25,246 nucleotides of DNA from CAZJJK01 sp964546285 (GCA_964546285.1 CAZJJK010000040.1:1-25246), one strand, 5' to 3'; shown: positions 7,499 through 15,078, counted from the stretch's first letter. The notes: generated from the sequence alone by a model not told the origin. Numbers and translations: made by a program.

Positions 7499-8320
7499 GG
7501 GAAGCCCGGCTAAAAAGCGTTCCTCTATAGCCATCTTTCCAGGACCATGCCCCAGTTTGTGCCCTTCCCGATAAGCTCCGTGGAAATCACTGCCGGCGGT
7601 AATGATAAAGCCAAGTTCTTGCCCTAGTTTTTCCAGCCTGCGGCAGGGGCCGGGCTTCGCGGTAGGGTGATACGCTTCAATTCCGTCCAGACCGAGGTCT
7701 TTCCATTCGGCGAGCAAGGCGGGAAGCCGGCCCCAAGCTATATAGAGGGAAAAGGGATGGGCTAATACGGCCATAGCCCCCGAATCATGGATCGCTTGAA
7801 TCGATTCTACTAGACTCAACGAAATTTTTGGCGCGTAGAAAGGTCTTCCTTTAGCGAGATAAAGGTTGAAAGCTTGTTGGCGGTTACGGACGACGCGTTT
7901 TTCAACAAGGAAGCTAGCGAAATGAGGCCTGCCAATAATAGCCTTGCCGGCGATACGCTTTATATCCTCATAAGCTATTTCTACGCCGCCTTCCCGCATT
8001 AGCTCTATAATTTCCAGATTGCGTATTTCTCGTTCTCGGTTAAGCTTGCTTATAGCCGCGTTTAAGCTTGGGCTGCATTGGCGTAAGCCTAAGCCTAAAA
8101 GATGACATTCGCCGGGTTCCCACGAAACACTAAGCTCTATGCCCCTAATAAACCGCAGCGTTGTTCCCAGCGCCGCGCTCTCCGCTTCCCGTAGACCGTT
8201 AATCGTATCATGATCTGTCAGGGCTAAAGCCGTTAAGCCTAGCCTCACGGCTTCCTCGACTAACTCCCGCGGGCTATAGCTGCCATCGGAGGCGGTGGAA
8301 TGCGTATGGAGATCTATCAT
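7493..8320 (-). CDS. PHP-domain phosphoesterase (RNase AM / nucleoside 3',5'-bisphosphate phosphatase type)
   Basis: This ~275-residue single-domain PHP protein carries all the metal motifs: HTHSTASDG (from residue 5), LTDHDT, RGIELS, an ECHLLGLG strand, HPF and GSDFHG near the C-terminus. The closest well-known relatives are YciV/RNase AM and nucleoside 3',5'-bisphosphate phosphatases of the TrpH-like family, which use three metal ions to release phosphate or trim RNA 5' ends. The ATG at 8320 gives the family-typical N-terminus MIDLHTHS. A TTG two codons upstream (8326) is possible, but neither has a clear ribosome binding site. It is convergent with yifB and divergent from the amidohydrolase operon. 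Confidence 0.88.
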   Translation of the reverse strand: MIDLHTHSTASDGSYSPRELVEEAVRLGLTALALTDHDTINGLREAESAALGTTLRFIRGIELSVSWEPGECHLLGLGLRQCSPSLNAAISKLNREREIRNLEIIELMREGGVEIAYEDIKRIAGKAIIGRPHFASFLVEKRVVRNRQQAFNLYLAKGRPFYAPKISLSLVESIQAIHDSGAMAVLAHPFSLYIAWGRLPALLAEWKDLGLDGIEAYHPTAKPGPCRRLEKLGQELGFIITAGSDFHGAYREGHKLGHGPGKMAIEERFLAGLPL

Positions 8321-8410
8321 CGCCAAAAGGTATCACAAATAAGGTTTTCATTAAAGAAACGATAGTTATTCCACTAATCTGCCGACAATAATCATGATTG
8401 CCCAAGGTCG

Positions 8411-8439
8411 TTGACGCTCAAGGCGTACGGCCATAGAAT
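8411..8439 (+). promoter_or_regulatory. Promoter of the amidohydrolase-CNMP operon
   Basis: TTGACG (8411-8416) and TAGAAT (8434-8439) are separated by exactly 17 bp, a good sigma-70-type promoter. Initiation would fall ~20 bases before the GTG start at 8470, with GAAAGGA as the ribosome binding site. Confidence 0.6.
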
Positions 8440-8469
8440 AGAAATAAATATTGAAAGGACGGCCGTAGC

Positions 8470-9708
8470 GTGGACAGCTATTCCTTAAAAGGCGGCGTAT
8501 TGGTAACGCCCCATTCTGTTATTAAAACTAGCGGTATAACTATTGAGGGTGACCGCGTTAAAGCGCTCGGCCAGACAGCTAAGCGCGGTATCGATTTAGG
8601 CGGCGCGTCCGTAGTGTATCCCGCTCTTATAAATGTCCATGATCACCTACGCGGAAACTATCTGCCGCGCGTTGGCCCTAAGCCTGGGGTGTTTTATCTT
8701 AACTGGGCTCCTTGGGACAATGACCTGAAATCGTCAACGACATATTCCGAAAGGTCCAATCTGTCTGTAGAAAACTTATATTTCCTCAGTGCGTATAAAA
8801 ATCTTTTTTCCGGCGTCGCTACCGTAAATGACCATTTTCCACATGAACTAAATGATGACTTATTGCCCCGGCTGCCCGTTCGCGCGTTTAAGGAATATTG
8901 TCTTGCTCACGAATGTTCGTCTTTCGATCTTAAATGGGGCGATGGTATAGAAATAGAACATGATAGAGCTAAAGCCAACAATTGGCCGTTCATCACCCAT
9001 CTGGAAGAAGGTTTTGACGCTGAATCCCAATCTGGCGTGGATCTCTTGGAAAAAATGGGCCGTTTAGATGATCATTGTCTATTTATCCATTGCGTCGGGT
9101 TTAGTGATGAGGATATTGCTAAGGTCGCGAAAGCGGGAGCTAGCGTGTCCTGGTGTGCCGCCTCAAACCAGTTCATGTTCAATGTTACCTGTAAAATTCG
9201 GAAAATAGTGCGTTCTGGCATCAATGTGGCGATCGGTACCGACTCTACCCATACCGGCGCCGTCAATCTCTTATCGGAGCTGCGTTTTGCCCGCGAAACA
9301 TATCGTACTCTCTATGGCGAGGATTTAAGCGCTCAGCTCTTAACGGAAATGGTTACCGTTAACCCCGCGCGCGCTTTCCGCATGGCTGACCGCCTTGGTA
9401 GTTTGGAACAAGGCAAGCTAGCTGATATTCTTGTTCTTAAGGGCCGGCTAGATGATCCTTATGAAAACCTGGTTTCCGCCGCTATGGAGGACATAGAATT
9501 GCTTGTATTAAGCGGAAAACCGATTTATGGTGAGGAACGTTTTTTAGATTGGTTTGGGGGAAATCCGCCGCCAGATTATAGTTTTATTCAAGTAGGCGGT
9601 AGAAAGATGTTTGTTATTGGCGATCCAGCCGGACTCTATGAGGAAGTCAGGCGTAAGGTTGGATTCGCTAAGAAATTGGATTATTTACCCTTTGAGCCGG
9701 AGGCGTGA
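8470..9708 (+). CDS. Amidohydrolase family protein (ATZ/TRZ-like, cytosolic)
   Basis: The 412-residue protein has the composite architecture of metal-dependent amidohydrolases: an N-terminal beta-sandwich strand set (LKGGVLVTP, ITIEGDRVKALG), a TIM barrel, and a C-terminal return to the sandwich (LGSLEQGKLADILVLKG). Metal ligands are visible as HDH (His57, His59), THLEEG (His177), IHCVG (His207) and GTDST (Asp258), with no carboxylated lysine. This is the mononuclear deaminase/chlorohydrolase type. The substrate is unknown. The start is GTG after GAAAGGA. Its stop overlaps or adjoins the start of the next gene, and the operon continues into two cyclic-nucleotide-binding proteins. That hints at a role in purine or cyclic-nucleotide-linked metabolism, which is inference only. 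Confidence 0.85.
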   Translation: MDSYSLKGGVLVTPHSVIKTSGITIEGDRVKALGQTAKRGIDLGGASVVYPALINVHDHLRGNYLPRVGPKPGVFYLNWAPWDNDLKSSTTYSERSNLSVENLYFLSAYKNLFSGVATVNDHFPHELNDDLLPRLPVRAFKEYCLAHECSSFDLKWGDGIEIEHDRAKANNWPFITHLEEGFDAESQSGVDLLEKMGRLDDHCLFIHCVGFSDEDIAKVAKAGASVSWCAASNQFMFNVTCKIRKIVRSGINVAIGTDSTHTGAVNLLSELRFARETYRTLYGEDLSAQLLTEMVTVNPARAFRMADRLGSLEQGKLADILVLKGRLDDPYENLVSAAMEDIELLVLSGKPIYGEERFLDWFGGNPPPDYSFIQVGGRKMFVIGDPAGLYEEVRRKVGFAKKLDYLPFEPEA

Positions 9709-9713
9709 CGCGT

Positions 9714-10709
9714 ATGCCGAAAGCAATGCAATTCAGAGCTAATTCGGTCATTTATTTTCAGGGCGATTCCGCGGATAAAATATATATATTGCAGGCTGGC
9801 AAGGTCAGTTTAAATTATTCCGATATAGAAACCGGTCAGGATGTTCACGATTTGGTACAGGCGGGAGAATTCTTTGGAGTAAAATCCGCTTTGGGTCGTT
9901 ATCCGCGTGAGGAAAATGCCTTAGTACTACAGGATTCGGCTTGTGTCGCTTTTACCGTTCCGGAATTTGAACAGATGGCCATGCAGAATACCAGAATCGT
10001 CATGAAGATGCTAAAGGTATTTTCCAATCAGCTGCGCCGTTTTCATCGCATGGTATCTAATCTGCTTGATACGCAGGAGCAGCTCAGTCCGGAAATCGGC
10101 TTGTACAATACGGGCGAGTATTATTTAAAGAATCGGCAATATGATAGGGCCAAGTACATTTTTAGCCGTTATCTTACCTATTATCCCGCCGGCAAAATGG
10201 CTGGCCAAGCCGCGAAAAATCTGGAAATCGTGGAAAACGCATCCGGCCGCTATGGTCAAGGTCATGGGCCTTCTCCTATCGCGGGCGTCGCCGCTTCCGT
10301 CCCCAAGCCTGAACGTAAGGAAATGTCTTCCGTAACCAAGAATTACTATGACTCTGTCAGCTTATATTCGCAGGGCCGTTACGCTGAGGCGCTCCAAGGC
10401 TTTCAACGTATAGCGGACGCCAATGATGATCCCGAATTTTCGGCGAAAAGCGTTTTTGACGTTGGACGCTGTCTATTTATGACGGGCAAATATGACGATT
10501 GTGTCCGCCAATTTACGCGTATGATTACAAGTTATCCAAAGCATCCCAGTTTGCCGGAGGCTCTCTATTATATGGCTCAGTCCTATGAAAAGAATAGCGA
10601 TCAGGCTAAGGCGGTGGGTTTTTATAAAAAAATATTATCAATGAGCGGAGATGAGGATGATATGATCGTAATAAAAGCTAGGAAAGCGCTTAGAGCGCTG
10701 GAGGGTTAG
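9714..10709 (+). CDS. Cyclic-nucleotide-binding-fold protein with TPR repeats
   Basis: The 331-residue protein has no signal peptide. Residues ~5-115 form a CNMP-type beta-roll (ANSVIYFQGDSADKIYILQAGKVSL, then FFGVKSALGRYPREENAL). An alpha-helical C-terminal half follows with TPR-like repeats at ~135-170 and ~215-325 (YNTGEYYLKNRQYDRAKYIFSR, SLYSQGRYAEALQGF, YYMAQSYEKNSDQAKAVGFY). The phosphate-binding cassette lacks the canonical Gly-Glu and Arg-Ser-Ala, so it probably does not bind cAMP or cGMP in the normal way. I prefer ATG 9714, ten bases after GGAGG. A GTG at 9705 overlapping the previous stop is the alternative. Translational linkage to the amidohydrolase is evident. It may be a protein-protein scaffold in a signalling unit with the downstream Crp-like regulator; function is otherwise unknown. 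Confidence 0.85.
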   Translation: MPKAMQFRANSVIYFQGDSADKIYILQAGKVSLNYSDIETGQDVHDLVQAGEFFGVKSALGRYPREENALVLQDSACVAFTVPEFEQMAMQNTRIVMKMLKVFSNQLRRFHRMVSNLLDTQEQLSPEIGLYNTGEYYLKNRQYDRAKYIFSRYLTYYPAGKMAGQAAKNLEIVENASGRYGQGHGPSPIAGVAASVPKPERKEMSSVTKNYYDSVSLYSQGRYAEALQGFQRIADANDDPEFSAKSVFDVGRCLFMTGKYDDCVRQFTRMITSYPKHPSLPEALYYMAQSYEKNSDQAKAVGFYKKILSMSGDEDDMIVIKARKALRALEG

Positions 10710-10714
10710 CGTCC

Positions 10715-11350
10715 ATGGATATGAACGCGTTCAACCGTTTCGCCAAGGTGTACCAAAAGGGAGAAATTATTTTTAGCGAATTTGAGCCTGGCGACGCTTT
10801 TTATTTGATACAATCCGGCCGGGTCCAGATTTGTAAGGTATTAGGCGATATCGAAAAAACCATCGATATACTCCAACCTTCCGAAGTTTTTGGGGAGATG
10901 GCTATTCTGGAGGATTCGCCGCGTTCGGCTTCCGCTATCGCTTTTGATCAAGTTAAGGTGTTGGAATTCAATCGCGCGAATTTTGAGGTTTTAATGATGG
11001 GCCAGCCCCAAATAGCCCTGAAATTACTGAAGTTATTCACTAAACGTATTTACGATCAAAAACGGCGGTATATGATACTTACCTTAGAGGATCCTCAAGC
11101 GCGTATCGCTGATGTCTTCTTAATGTTGGATGAAACGCAGCCACCGGCTGATCGCGAAAGTGAACGTCGCGAATTTAAGACCACGGCCGAGGATATAGCT
11201 CATTGGGCCGGAATAACCCCGGATCAAGCCAGGGATGGCCTTAACCATTTTGCCAATCAGCGGCGTATCGATATACTAAGCGATAAGGTCATCGTTAAAA
11301 ACATCAATGACTTTCAGCGCTATGTCTATACCAAACGTAAAAAAGCTTAA
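10715..11350 (+). CDS. Crp/Fnr-family transcriptional regulator
   Basis: This is a 211-residue Crp-type protein. Residues ~8-115 form the cyclic-nucleotide-binding roll, with an intact phosphate-binding cassette FGEMAILEDSPRSASA (Gly60, Glu61, Arg70, Ser71). A long dimerisation helix follows, then a winged helix at ~145-205 (TTAEDIAHWAGITPDQARDG, RRIDILSDKVIV). There are no iron-sulfur cysteines, so it is not an Fnr-type oxygen sensor. The start ATG is five bases after the previous stop, with GGAGGG inside the end of the upstream gene, so the two are cotranscribed. It probably binds DNA in response to a cyclic (di)nucleotide; the ligand and regulon are not deducible. No obvious Crp half-site was recognised at its own operon promoter. 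Confidence 0.88.
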   Translation: MDMNAFNRFAKVYQKGEIIFSEFEPGDAFYLIQSGRVQICKVLGDIEKTIDILQPSEVFGEMAILEDSPRSASAIAFDQVKVLEFNRANFEVLMMGQPQIALKLLKLFTKRIYDQKRRYMILTLEDPQARIADVFLMLDETQPPADRESERREFKTTAEDIAHWAGITPDQARDGLNHFANQRRIDILSDKVIVKNINDFQRYVYTKRKKA

Positions 11351-11372
11351 ACCCTAAGCGAGGCGCCGTGCC

Positions 11373-11400
11373 TTGACGTTTCGCCGTATTTTCATATAAT
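11373..11400 (+). promoter_or_regulatory. Promoter of tRNA-Thr
   Basis: TTGACG (11373-11378) and TATAAT (11395-11400) are spaced by 16 bp and sit 10 bp before the tRNA 5' end. Confidence 0.75.
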
Positions 11401-11410
11401 TCATCCCACC

Positions 11411-11483
11411 GCCAAGATGGCTCAGATGGCAGAGCGGCGCACTCGTAATGCGCAGGTCCCGGGTTCGATTCCCGGTCTTGGCT
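11411..11483 (+). tRNA. tRNA-Thr (anticodon CGU)
   Basis: The acceptor stem GCCAAGA pairs with TCTTGGC. The D-arm is GCTCAGATGGCAGAGC, the anticodon loop is CTCGTAA (anticodon CGT) on a GCGCA stem, and the T-arm is CCGGG-TTCGATT-CCCGG. The discriminator is U and CCA is not encoded. It has its own promoter and intrinsic terminator, so it is a single-gene unit. Its 3' half is repeated on both sides of the nearby assembly gap. Confidence 0.95.
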
Positions 11484-11494
11484 ACGTAAGAGAA

Positions 11495-11527
11495 AGAGCT
11501 TACCGTGTACGGTAAGCTCTTTTTTTA
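11495..11527 (+). terminator. Intrinsic terminator of tRNA-Thr
   Basis: A perfect 11-bp stem, AGAGCTTACCG (11495-11505) and CGGTAAGCTCT (11510-11520), with a TGTA loop is followed directly by a run of T. Confidence 0.9.
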
Positions 11528-11535
11528 ATCAACTA

Positions 11536-11550
11536 GACCGGGAATCGAAC
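11536..11550 (-). repeat. Inverted 15-bp fragment of the tRNA-Thr T-arm at the gap edge
   Basis: Read on minus this is GTTCGATTCCCGGTC, identical to tRNA-Thr positions 11463-11477. The bases before it cannot form the 5' side of a T-stem, so it is a fragment and not the end of an intact second tRNA. It lies eight bases before the run of N and may be a junction or assembly artefact. Confidence 0.6.
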
Positions 11551-11557
11551 GCCGCGC

Positions 11558-11657
11558 NNNNNNNNNNNNNNNNNNNNNNNNNNNNNNNNNNNNNNNNNNN
11601 NNNNNNNNNNNNNNNNNNNNNNNNNNNNNNNNNNNNNNNNNNNNNNNNNNNNNNNNN
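11558..11657. other. Assembly gap (100 N)
   Basis: Exactly 100 unknown bases, the conventional length for a scaffold gap of unknown size. Both borders carry tRNA-Thr-derived sequence, so repeated sequence probably broke the assembly here. Any number of genes could be missing. Confidence 0.98.
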
Positions 11658-11726
11658 CGCGCTTCTTGCACGCCATGGATGGCGAGCGGCCCGGAAGCCC
11701 GAATCAGGAAGATGAGGGCTGGAGGG

Positions 11727-11766
11727 CGATTCCCGGTCTTGGCTACGTAAGAGAAAGAGCTTACCG
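11727..11766 (+). repeat. 40-bp direct repeat of the tRNA-Thr 3' end and terminator arm (att-like)
   Basis: Bases 11727-11766 equal 11466-11505: from the T-loop through the tRNA 3' end, the spacer and the left arm of the terminator. After it the sequence diverges, so the second terminator arm is lost. This has the form of the distal attachment site of an element integrated at the tRNA 3' end. The ~70 bp between the gap and this repeat hold no convincing gene. Confidence 0.65.
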
Positions 11767-11796
11767 CATCAGCCGCTTGCTTTCTCAAAAAGCCCT

Positions 11797-11854
11797 CGCG
11801 GTCTTATTGCAATTATATCTATATGTAATACAATATAATAGTAATAAAACCGCG
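11797..11854. repeat. 58-bp imperfect palindrome downstream of dctM
   Basis: The 22-bp arms 11797-11818 and 11833-11854 match at 19 of 22 positions (ends CGCGGT / ACCGCG) around a 14-base AT-rich loop. No T-run follows on the minus strand. It may still end dctM transcription, or be a dispersed palindrome related to the one at 16501-16545, with which it shares TTATTG and TAATACAA segments. Confidence 0.45.
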
Positions 11855-11921
11855 TTTGCCATTTTTAATAGCTTTCAAAAGCGCGGGCCTTTTAAAAGCG
11901 CCTCCTTTGAAAAGGGTTCAG

Positions 11922-13208
11922 CTAGCCAAAAATAAGATTCGGTATAAAGGTAACCGCCTGAGGGAAAAATACTAGGATAGCTAATTCTAAAAGAATAGCC
12001 GCTAGGAAGGGGAGCGATTCTTTCGTGTATTCTTCCGGCGGGCAGTCAATTATGCCGCAGACCGTATAGAGGGCCGCTCCAATCGGCGGCGTCATAACCC
12101 CAAGAGTCACGACCGTTGCCATCAAAACCCCAAAATGAACCGGATCAAAACCGAGACTTTTCACCATGGGGAGGAAGATCGGTGTTAAAAGCAAGAAGTT
12201 AACGTTGCTGTCAACGAACATTCCAGTAATAAAGAGGAAGCCAAGCATAATAAGCACAAGCAGCTGAGGATTGCTTGTGATGCCAAAAATCATGTTGCTC
12301 AAGACTACCGGTAGCTTTACCCAGGTTAGGGCGTAACTGAAAGGCCCGGACATGGCAATAATAAGCATAATAGCGCCATTGTCTTTAAAGCTCATGACCA
12401 AGGCGCTTTTAAATTTTTCCCAGCTAAGTTCTTTATAGACAAATTTTCCTATGACGATAGCGTAGATTACCGCGAAGGCGCCCGATTCCGAAGGCGTAAA
12501 AACGCCAAAACGGATACCGACAATCAATATAACCGGAAAGAGAAGCGCCCAAATGGATTCTTTTAGGTTTTCCCCCAGCTCGCGAAAGGTCAAACGCGGA
12601 GCGTTGGCCTGTGGCGGATCGTATTTTTTTATCCGGCTGGTGATGGAGGTCGTCGCCATAAGGAAAACCATCATAAGGATGCCGGGGATTATACCGCCAG
12701 CGAATAAACGACCAATGGACACTTCCCCGACAAAACCGAAGATGATTAAGCCAAGGCTGGGTGGAATGGTCGCGGTGATGAGCGCTGTCGTACAGTTGAC
12801 GGCGGTAATATAGCCTTTCTTATAACCGATCCTTATCATTTCAGGCCCAAGTATTCGGGTTTCCATAGCCGCATCGGCGGTGGCGGAGCCGGATACGCCA
12901 CCCATCAGCGTGCTCATCACCACGCTGATCTGTGCCGTTCCGCCATACATCCGCCGGGTGATCAAGCGGGCCAAACTGAGTAGCCTGCTCGTGATGCCTG
13001 AAACATTCATCAAATTTCCGGCGAAAATGAAGAAAGGAACCGCCAGAAACGCGAAAGACTGGCTTTGAAGCACAACCATCTGGAAGGCGCCCTCAAAGGG
13101 TAAAACCGCTTGAGAAGCGAAATACGAAAAACCGGCTATGCCGATGACAAAGGCGATGGGCATGCCCATTATGAGGAAAACCACGAAACACACTAATAGT
13201 AAGGTCAT
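11922..13208 (-). CDS. dctM: TRAP transporter large permease
   Basis: This 428-residue, very hydrophobic protein of the DctM/ion-transporter superfamily has about 12 membrane segments throughout. It starts with the typical MTLLLVCFVVFLIMGMPIAF. Family landmarks include GGVSGSATADAAM (region ~107-120), ATIPPSLGLIIFG, PSESGAFAV, and VMTPPIGAALY near the C-terminus. With the small permease it forms the Na+-driven inner-membrane channel that accepts substrate from the periplasmic binding protein. The start ATG follows AGGTAG four bases after the dctQ stop, showing cotranscription. It is the last gene of the dctP-dctQ-dctM operon. Confidence 0.95.
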   Translation of the reverse strand: MTLLLVCFVVFLIMGMPIAFVIGIAGFSYFASQAVLPFEGAFQMVVLQSQSFAFLAVPFFIFAGNLMNVSGITSRLLSLARLITRRMYGGTAQISVVMSTLMGGVSGSATADAAMETRILGPEMIRIGYKKGYITAVNCTTALITATIPPSLGLIIFGFVGEVSIGRLFAGGIIPGILMMVFLMATTSITSRIKKYDPPQANAPRLTFRELGENLKESIWALLFPVILIVGIRFGVFTPSESGAFAVIYAIVIGKFVYKELSWEKFKSALVMSFKDNGAIMLIIAMSGPFSYALTWVKLPVVLSNMIFGITSNPQLLVLIMLGFLFITGMFVDSNVNFLLLTPIFLPMVKSLGFDPVHFGVLMATVVTLGVMTPPIGAALYTVCGIIDCPPEEYTKESLPFLAAILLELAILVFFPQAVTFIPNLIFG

Positions 13209-13212
13209 TGTT

Positions 13213-13722
13213 CTACCTCGTTTCCTGGGCTTTATCGGCGGCGACGCTCGAGCTTTTCGCCGCTATCGCGATGACAACTTGTCTGATCTTGAGGATCGTC
13301 GAAAATATCATCGAGAAAGAAGCGATGATAAGACTGAACGTAACCAAAGAATACGGTATGGGCATCGACTGATAGGTCCTGACGCGTTCGCTCCAAGCCA
13401 GCCTGACGCCGAATATGACCATGATGACCAGCGTCACCAAGATGATGCAGTAAACGGCCAGCTCGACCGCTCGTTGCAGGGTCTTGGGCAGTCTGCGGGT
13501 TACTATATCGACCCCGATAATTTGGCCGCTTCGCCATGCCACGTCGGCCCCGAGAAAGGCCGTCCACGCCAAGAGCAGCATGGCGAGATCAATGCTCCAG
13601 GACATGGAAAACTTAAAAAGCCTAAGTAGCGCTGATAGAAAAATAAAGGCGATTAAGAATACGAAACCCACACCGCAGGCGAATTCCTCGGCTTTGCAGA
13701 ACCAACGGTACATTTTCCTCAT
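13213..13722 (-). CDS. dctQ: TRAP transporter small permease
   Basis: This 169-residue membrane protein has the four hydrophobic segments of DctQ: residues ~12-33, ~45-65 (SIDLAMLLLAWTAFLGADVA), ~85-108 and ~128-148. The segment WTAFLGADVAWRSGQIIGVD matches the family's conserved W-x-x-x-x-G-A-x-x-A-x-R stretch. It pairs with DctM in the inner membrane. The start ATG lies six bases after AGGAG. Upstream, between it and dctP, an attenuator hairpin (13771-13804) probably lowers permease expression relative to the binding protein. Confidence 0.92.
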   Translation of the reverse strand: MRKMYRWFCKAEEFACGVGFVFLIAFIFLSALLRLFKFSMSWSIDLAMLLLAWTAFLGADVAWRSGQIIGVDIVTRRLPKTLQRAVELAVYCIILVTLVIMVIFGVRLAWSERVRTYQSMPIPYSLVTFSLIIASFSMIFSTILKIRQVVIAIAAKSSSVAADKAQETR

Positions 13723-13770
13723 AAAAACTCCTAGAGCACACGCGAATATTCCAAAAATCAGGGGGTCATG

Positions 13771-13804
13771 AAAAAATGGGGACGAAGCCAGCGGCTCCGT
13801 CCCC
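13771..13804 (-). terminator. Intrinsic terminator/attenuator between dctP and dctQ
   Basis: On minus, a GC-rich hairpin (GGGGACGGAGCC / GGCTTCGTCCCC with one mismatch, loop of three) is followed by ATTTTTT. It begins 18 bases after the dctP stop. Partial read-through would allow dctQM expression at a lower level. Confidence 0.8.
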
Positions 13805-13822
13805 GCGAAAGCGATCGATTGC

Positions 13823-14833
13823 TTACAAACCGAGCTGCTTGAACAAGTTATCCTTAAGACCGTCGGAGAATTTCAGATCGTTGTTGGCATACAGCGGAGC
13901 GATGGCATCCTGGAATTCCTTGATGTCCACTTCGGTAATCGTCACGCCGTTTTTCTTCATCTGATCGTATAGGCCGGCTTCGTCAGCTTCGGCGAGCTTG
14001 CCGAATTCCAACGACTTGTCGCGGATGGTTTTCAGGAAGAAGGCGCGGGCGTCGGCGGGCATGCCTTCTAGGAGGCGGGTGGAGCAGACAAACGCGGTTT
14101 GCAGCATATAGTGCTTGGTCATGGCGATGTACTTGGTTACGTCCCAGAAAGCGTTGCCGGCGGCCGCGGATACCTGCACCTCGGTGCCATCCAGCGTTTT
14201 TTGCTGAATAGCGGGGAATACCTCACCGAAAGAAATGGCGATGTTAGCGAAGCCAAGGTATTTCGCCAGGCCGTTGCCGATATCGTTTCCGAAACCGCGG
14301 ATGCGCAGACCTGACAGATCCTTTACATTCTTTACCGGGGTGGTGGTATAGAAGTTTCGGAACCCGTTGTACATATCGGCGATGAGGACGATACCCTGGG
14401 TTTCAAGCTGCTTTGACCAGGATTTGAACAGTTCGGTGTCGGGCAGTTTCTCAAGAACCGCGGGATCGGTGAGAATGTAGGGGGCGCCAAGAATGCCCAG
14501 ATCCGGGATCTTGAACTGGCTGGCGAGCCGTCCGGGATCGGAGGGTACGACAAGAGGAACGCCAAGCTTCGCCTGTGTAACCAAAGCGTCGGTATCGCCT
14601 GAAAGAGCCCCAGCTACTAGTACTTCGGCGTCAAAGCGGCCATCGGCGTTAAGAACGTCCGCGACGGCTTGCATCATTCTGCTCTGGGTGGTAGTGGCGG
14701 CTTCAGTGCCGGCAAAGGTCACGGTAATCTTACCAGCGGAAGCGCTGGAGTCGGCTTGTCCCTCAGCGAAAGCGGCGACTGGCAGGATCATTAGCGCGGC
14801 GGCCAAAACCATTAGAAAGCGGATTCTTTTCAT
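13823..14833 (-). CDS. dctP: TRAP transporter substrate-binding protein (DctP family)
   Basis: This 336-residue periplasmic protein starts with a Sec signal peptide (residues 1-23, cleavage after AFA; no lipobox cysteine). The mature part shows DctP landmarks: VTFAGTEAATTTQ, PDLGILGAPYIL, NGFRNFYTTTPVKNVKDLSGLRIRG, where Arg179 is the expected carboxylate-anchoring arginine, and GEVFPAIQQKTLDGTEVQ. It captures an organic acid in the periplasm and delivers it to DctQM. TRAP systems import sialic acid, C4-dicarboxylates, hexuronates and other acids; the ligand here is not deducible. A clear ribosome binding site, AAAGGAG, precedes ATG 14833. Two palindromes lie upstream (14862-14881, 14918-14946). 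Confidence 0.93.
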   Translation of the reverse strand: MKRIRFLMVLAAALMILPVAAFAEGQADSSASAGKITVTFAGTEAATTTQSRMMQAVADVLNADGRFDAEVLVAGALSGDTDALVTQAKLGVPLVVPSDPGRLASQFKIPDLGILGAPYILTDPAVLEKLPDTELFKSWSKQLETQGIVLIADMYNGFRNFYTTTPVKNVKDLSGLRIRGFGNDIGNGLAKYLGFANIAISFGEVFPAIQQKTLDGTEVQVSAAAGNAFWDVTKYIAMTKHYMLQTAFVCSTRLLEGMPADARAFFLKTIRDKSLEFGKLAEADEAGLYDQMKKNGVTITEVDIKEFQDAIAPLYANNDLKFSDGLKDNLFKQLGL

Positions 14834-14861
14834 CTCTTTCTCCTTTTAGCGGTGAAATGCT

Positions 14862-14946
14862 TGGAAATAACGATATTTCCAATTTAGGAATAAGCTCAAT
14901 CGAGAAAGCGCGCCTAAAATATTTTACGATTTTTCTATAAAATATT
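14862..14946 (-). promoter_or_regulatory. Upstream control region of the TRAP operon with two inverted repeats
   Basis: TGGAAAT-N6-ATTTCCA (14862-14881) lies in the presumed leader. AATATTTTA-N11-TAAAATATT (14918-14946) lies farther up, and both have perfect arms. A possible minus-strand promoter is TTCAAC - 17 bp - TAATAT, overlapping the outer repeat. These are plausible operator sites, but no binding protein can be named. Confidence 0.4.
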
Positions 14947-15078
14947 ACACAGCTGTCGCTTTAGGTTGAAAAATAGCGATTTCCTGTTGTTTTGAATGGG
15001 TTCCGCCTTGCTTCCATAGGACTTATTAGGTGCCGCGTCACTGGTTCCTCGGCTCGCTGGTAGATATACTGGAATTAC

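Noticed and set aside
11531..11557. A second tRNA on minus cut by the gap
   Set aside because: The bases preceding the T-loop cannot pair as the 5' T-stem and the downstream bases do not form an acceptor arm.
11666..11935. Open frame of 89 codons on plus right of the assembly gap
   Set aside because: It runs through the tRNA-Thr fragment and the AT-rich palindrome, so it is not a credible gene.
13138..13629. Long plus-strand frame of 163 codons opposite dctQ and dctM
   Set aside because: It is antisense to two clear membrane-protein genes; its composition is a shadow of their hydrophobic codons.
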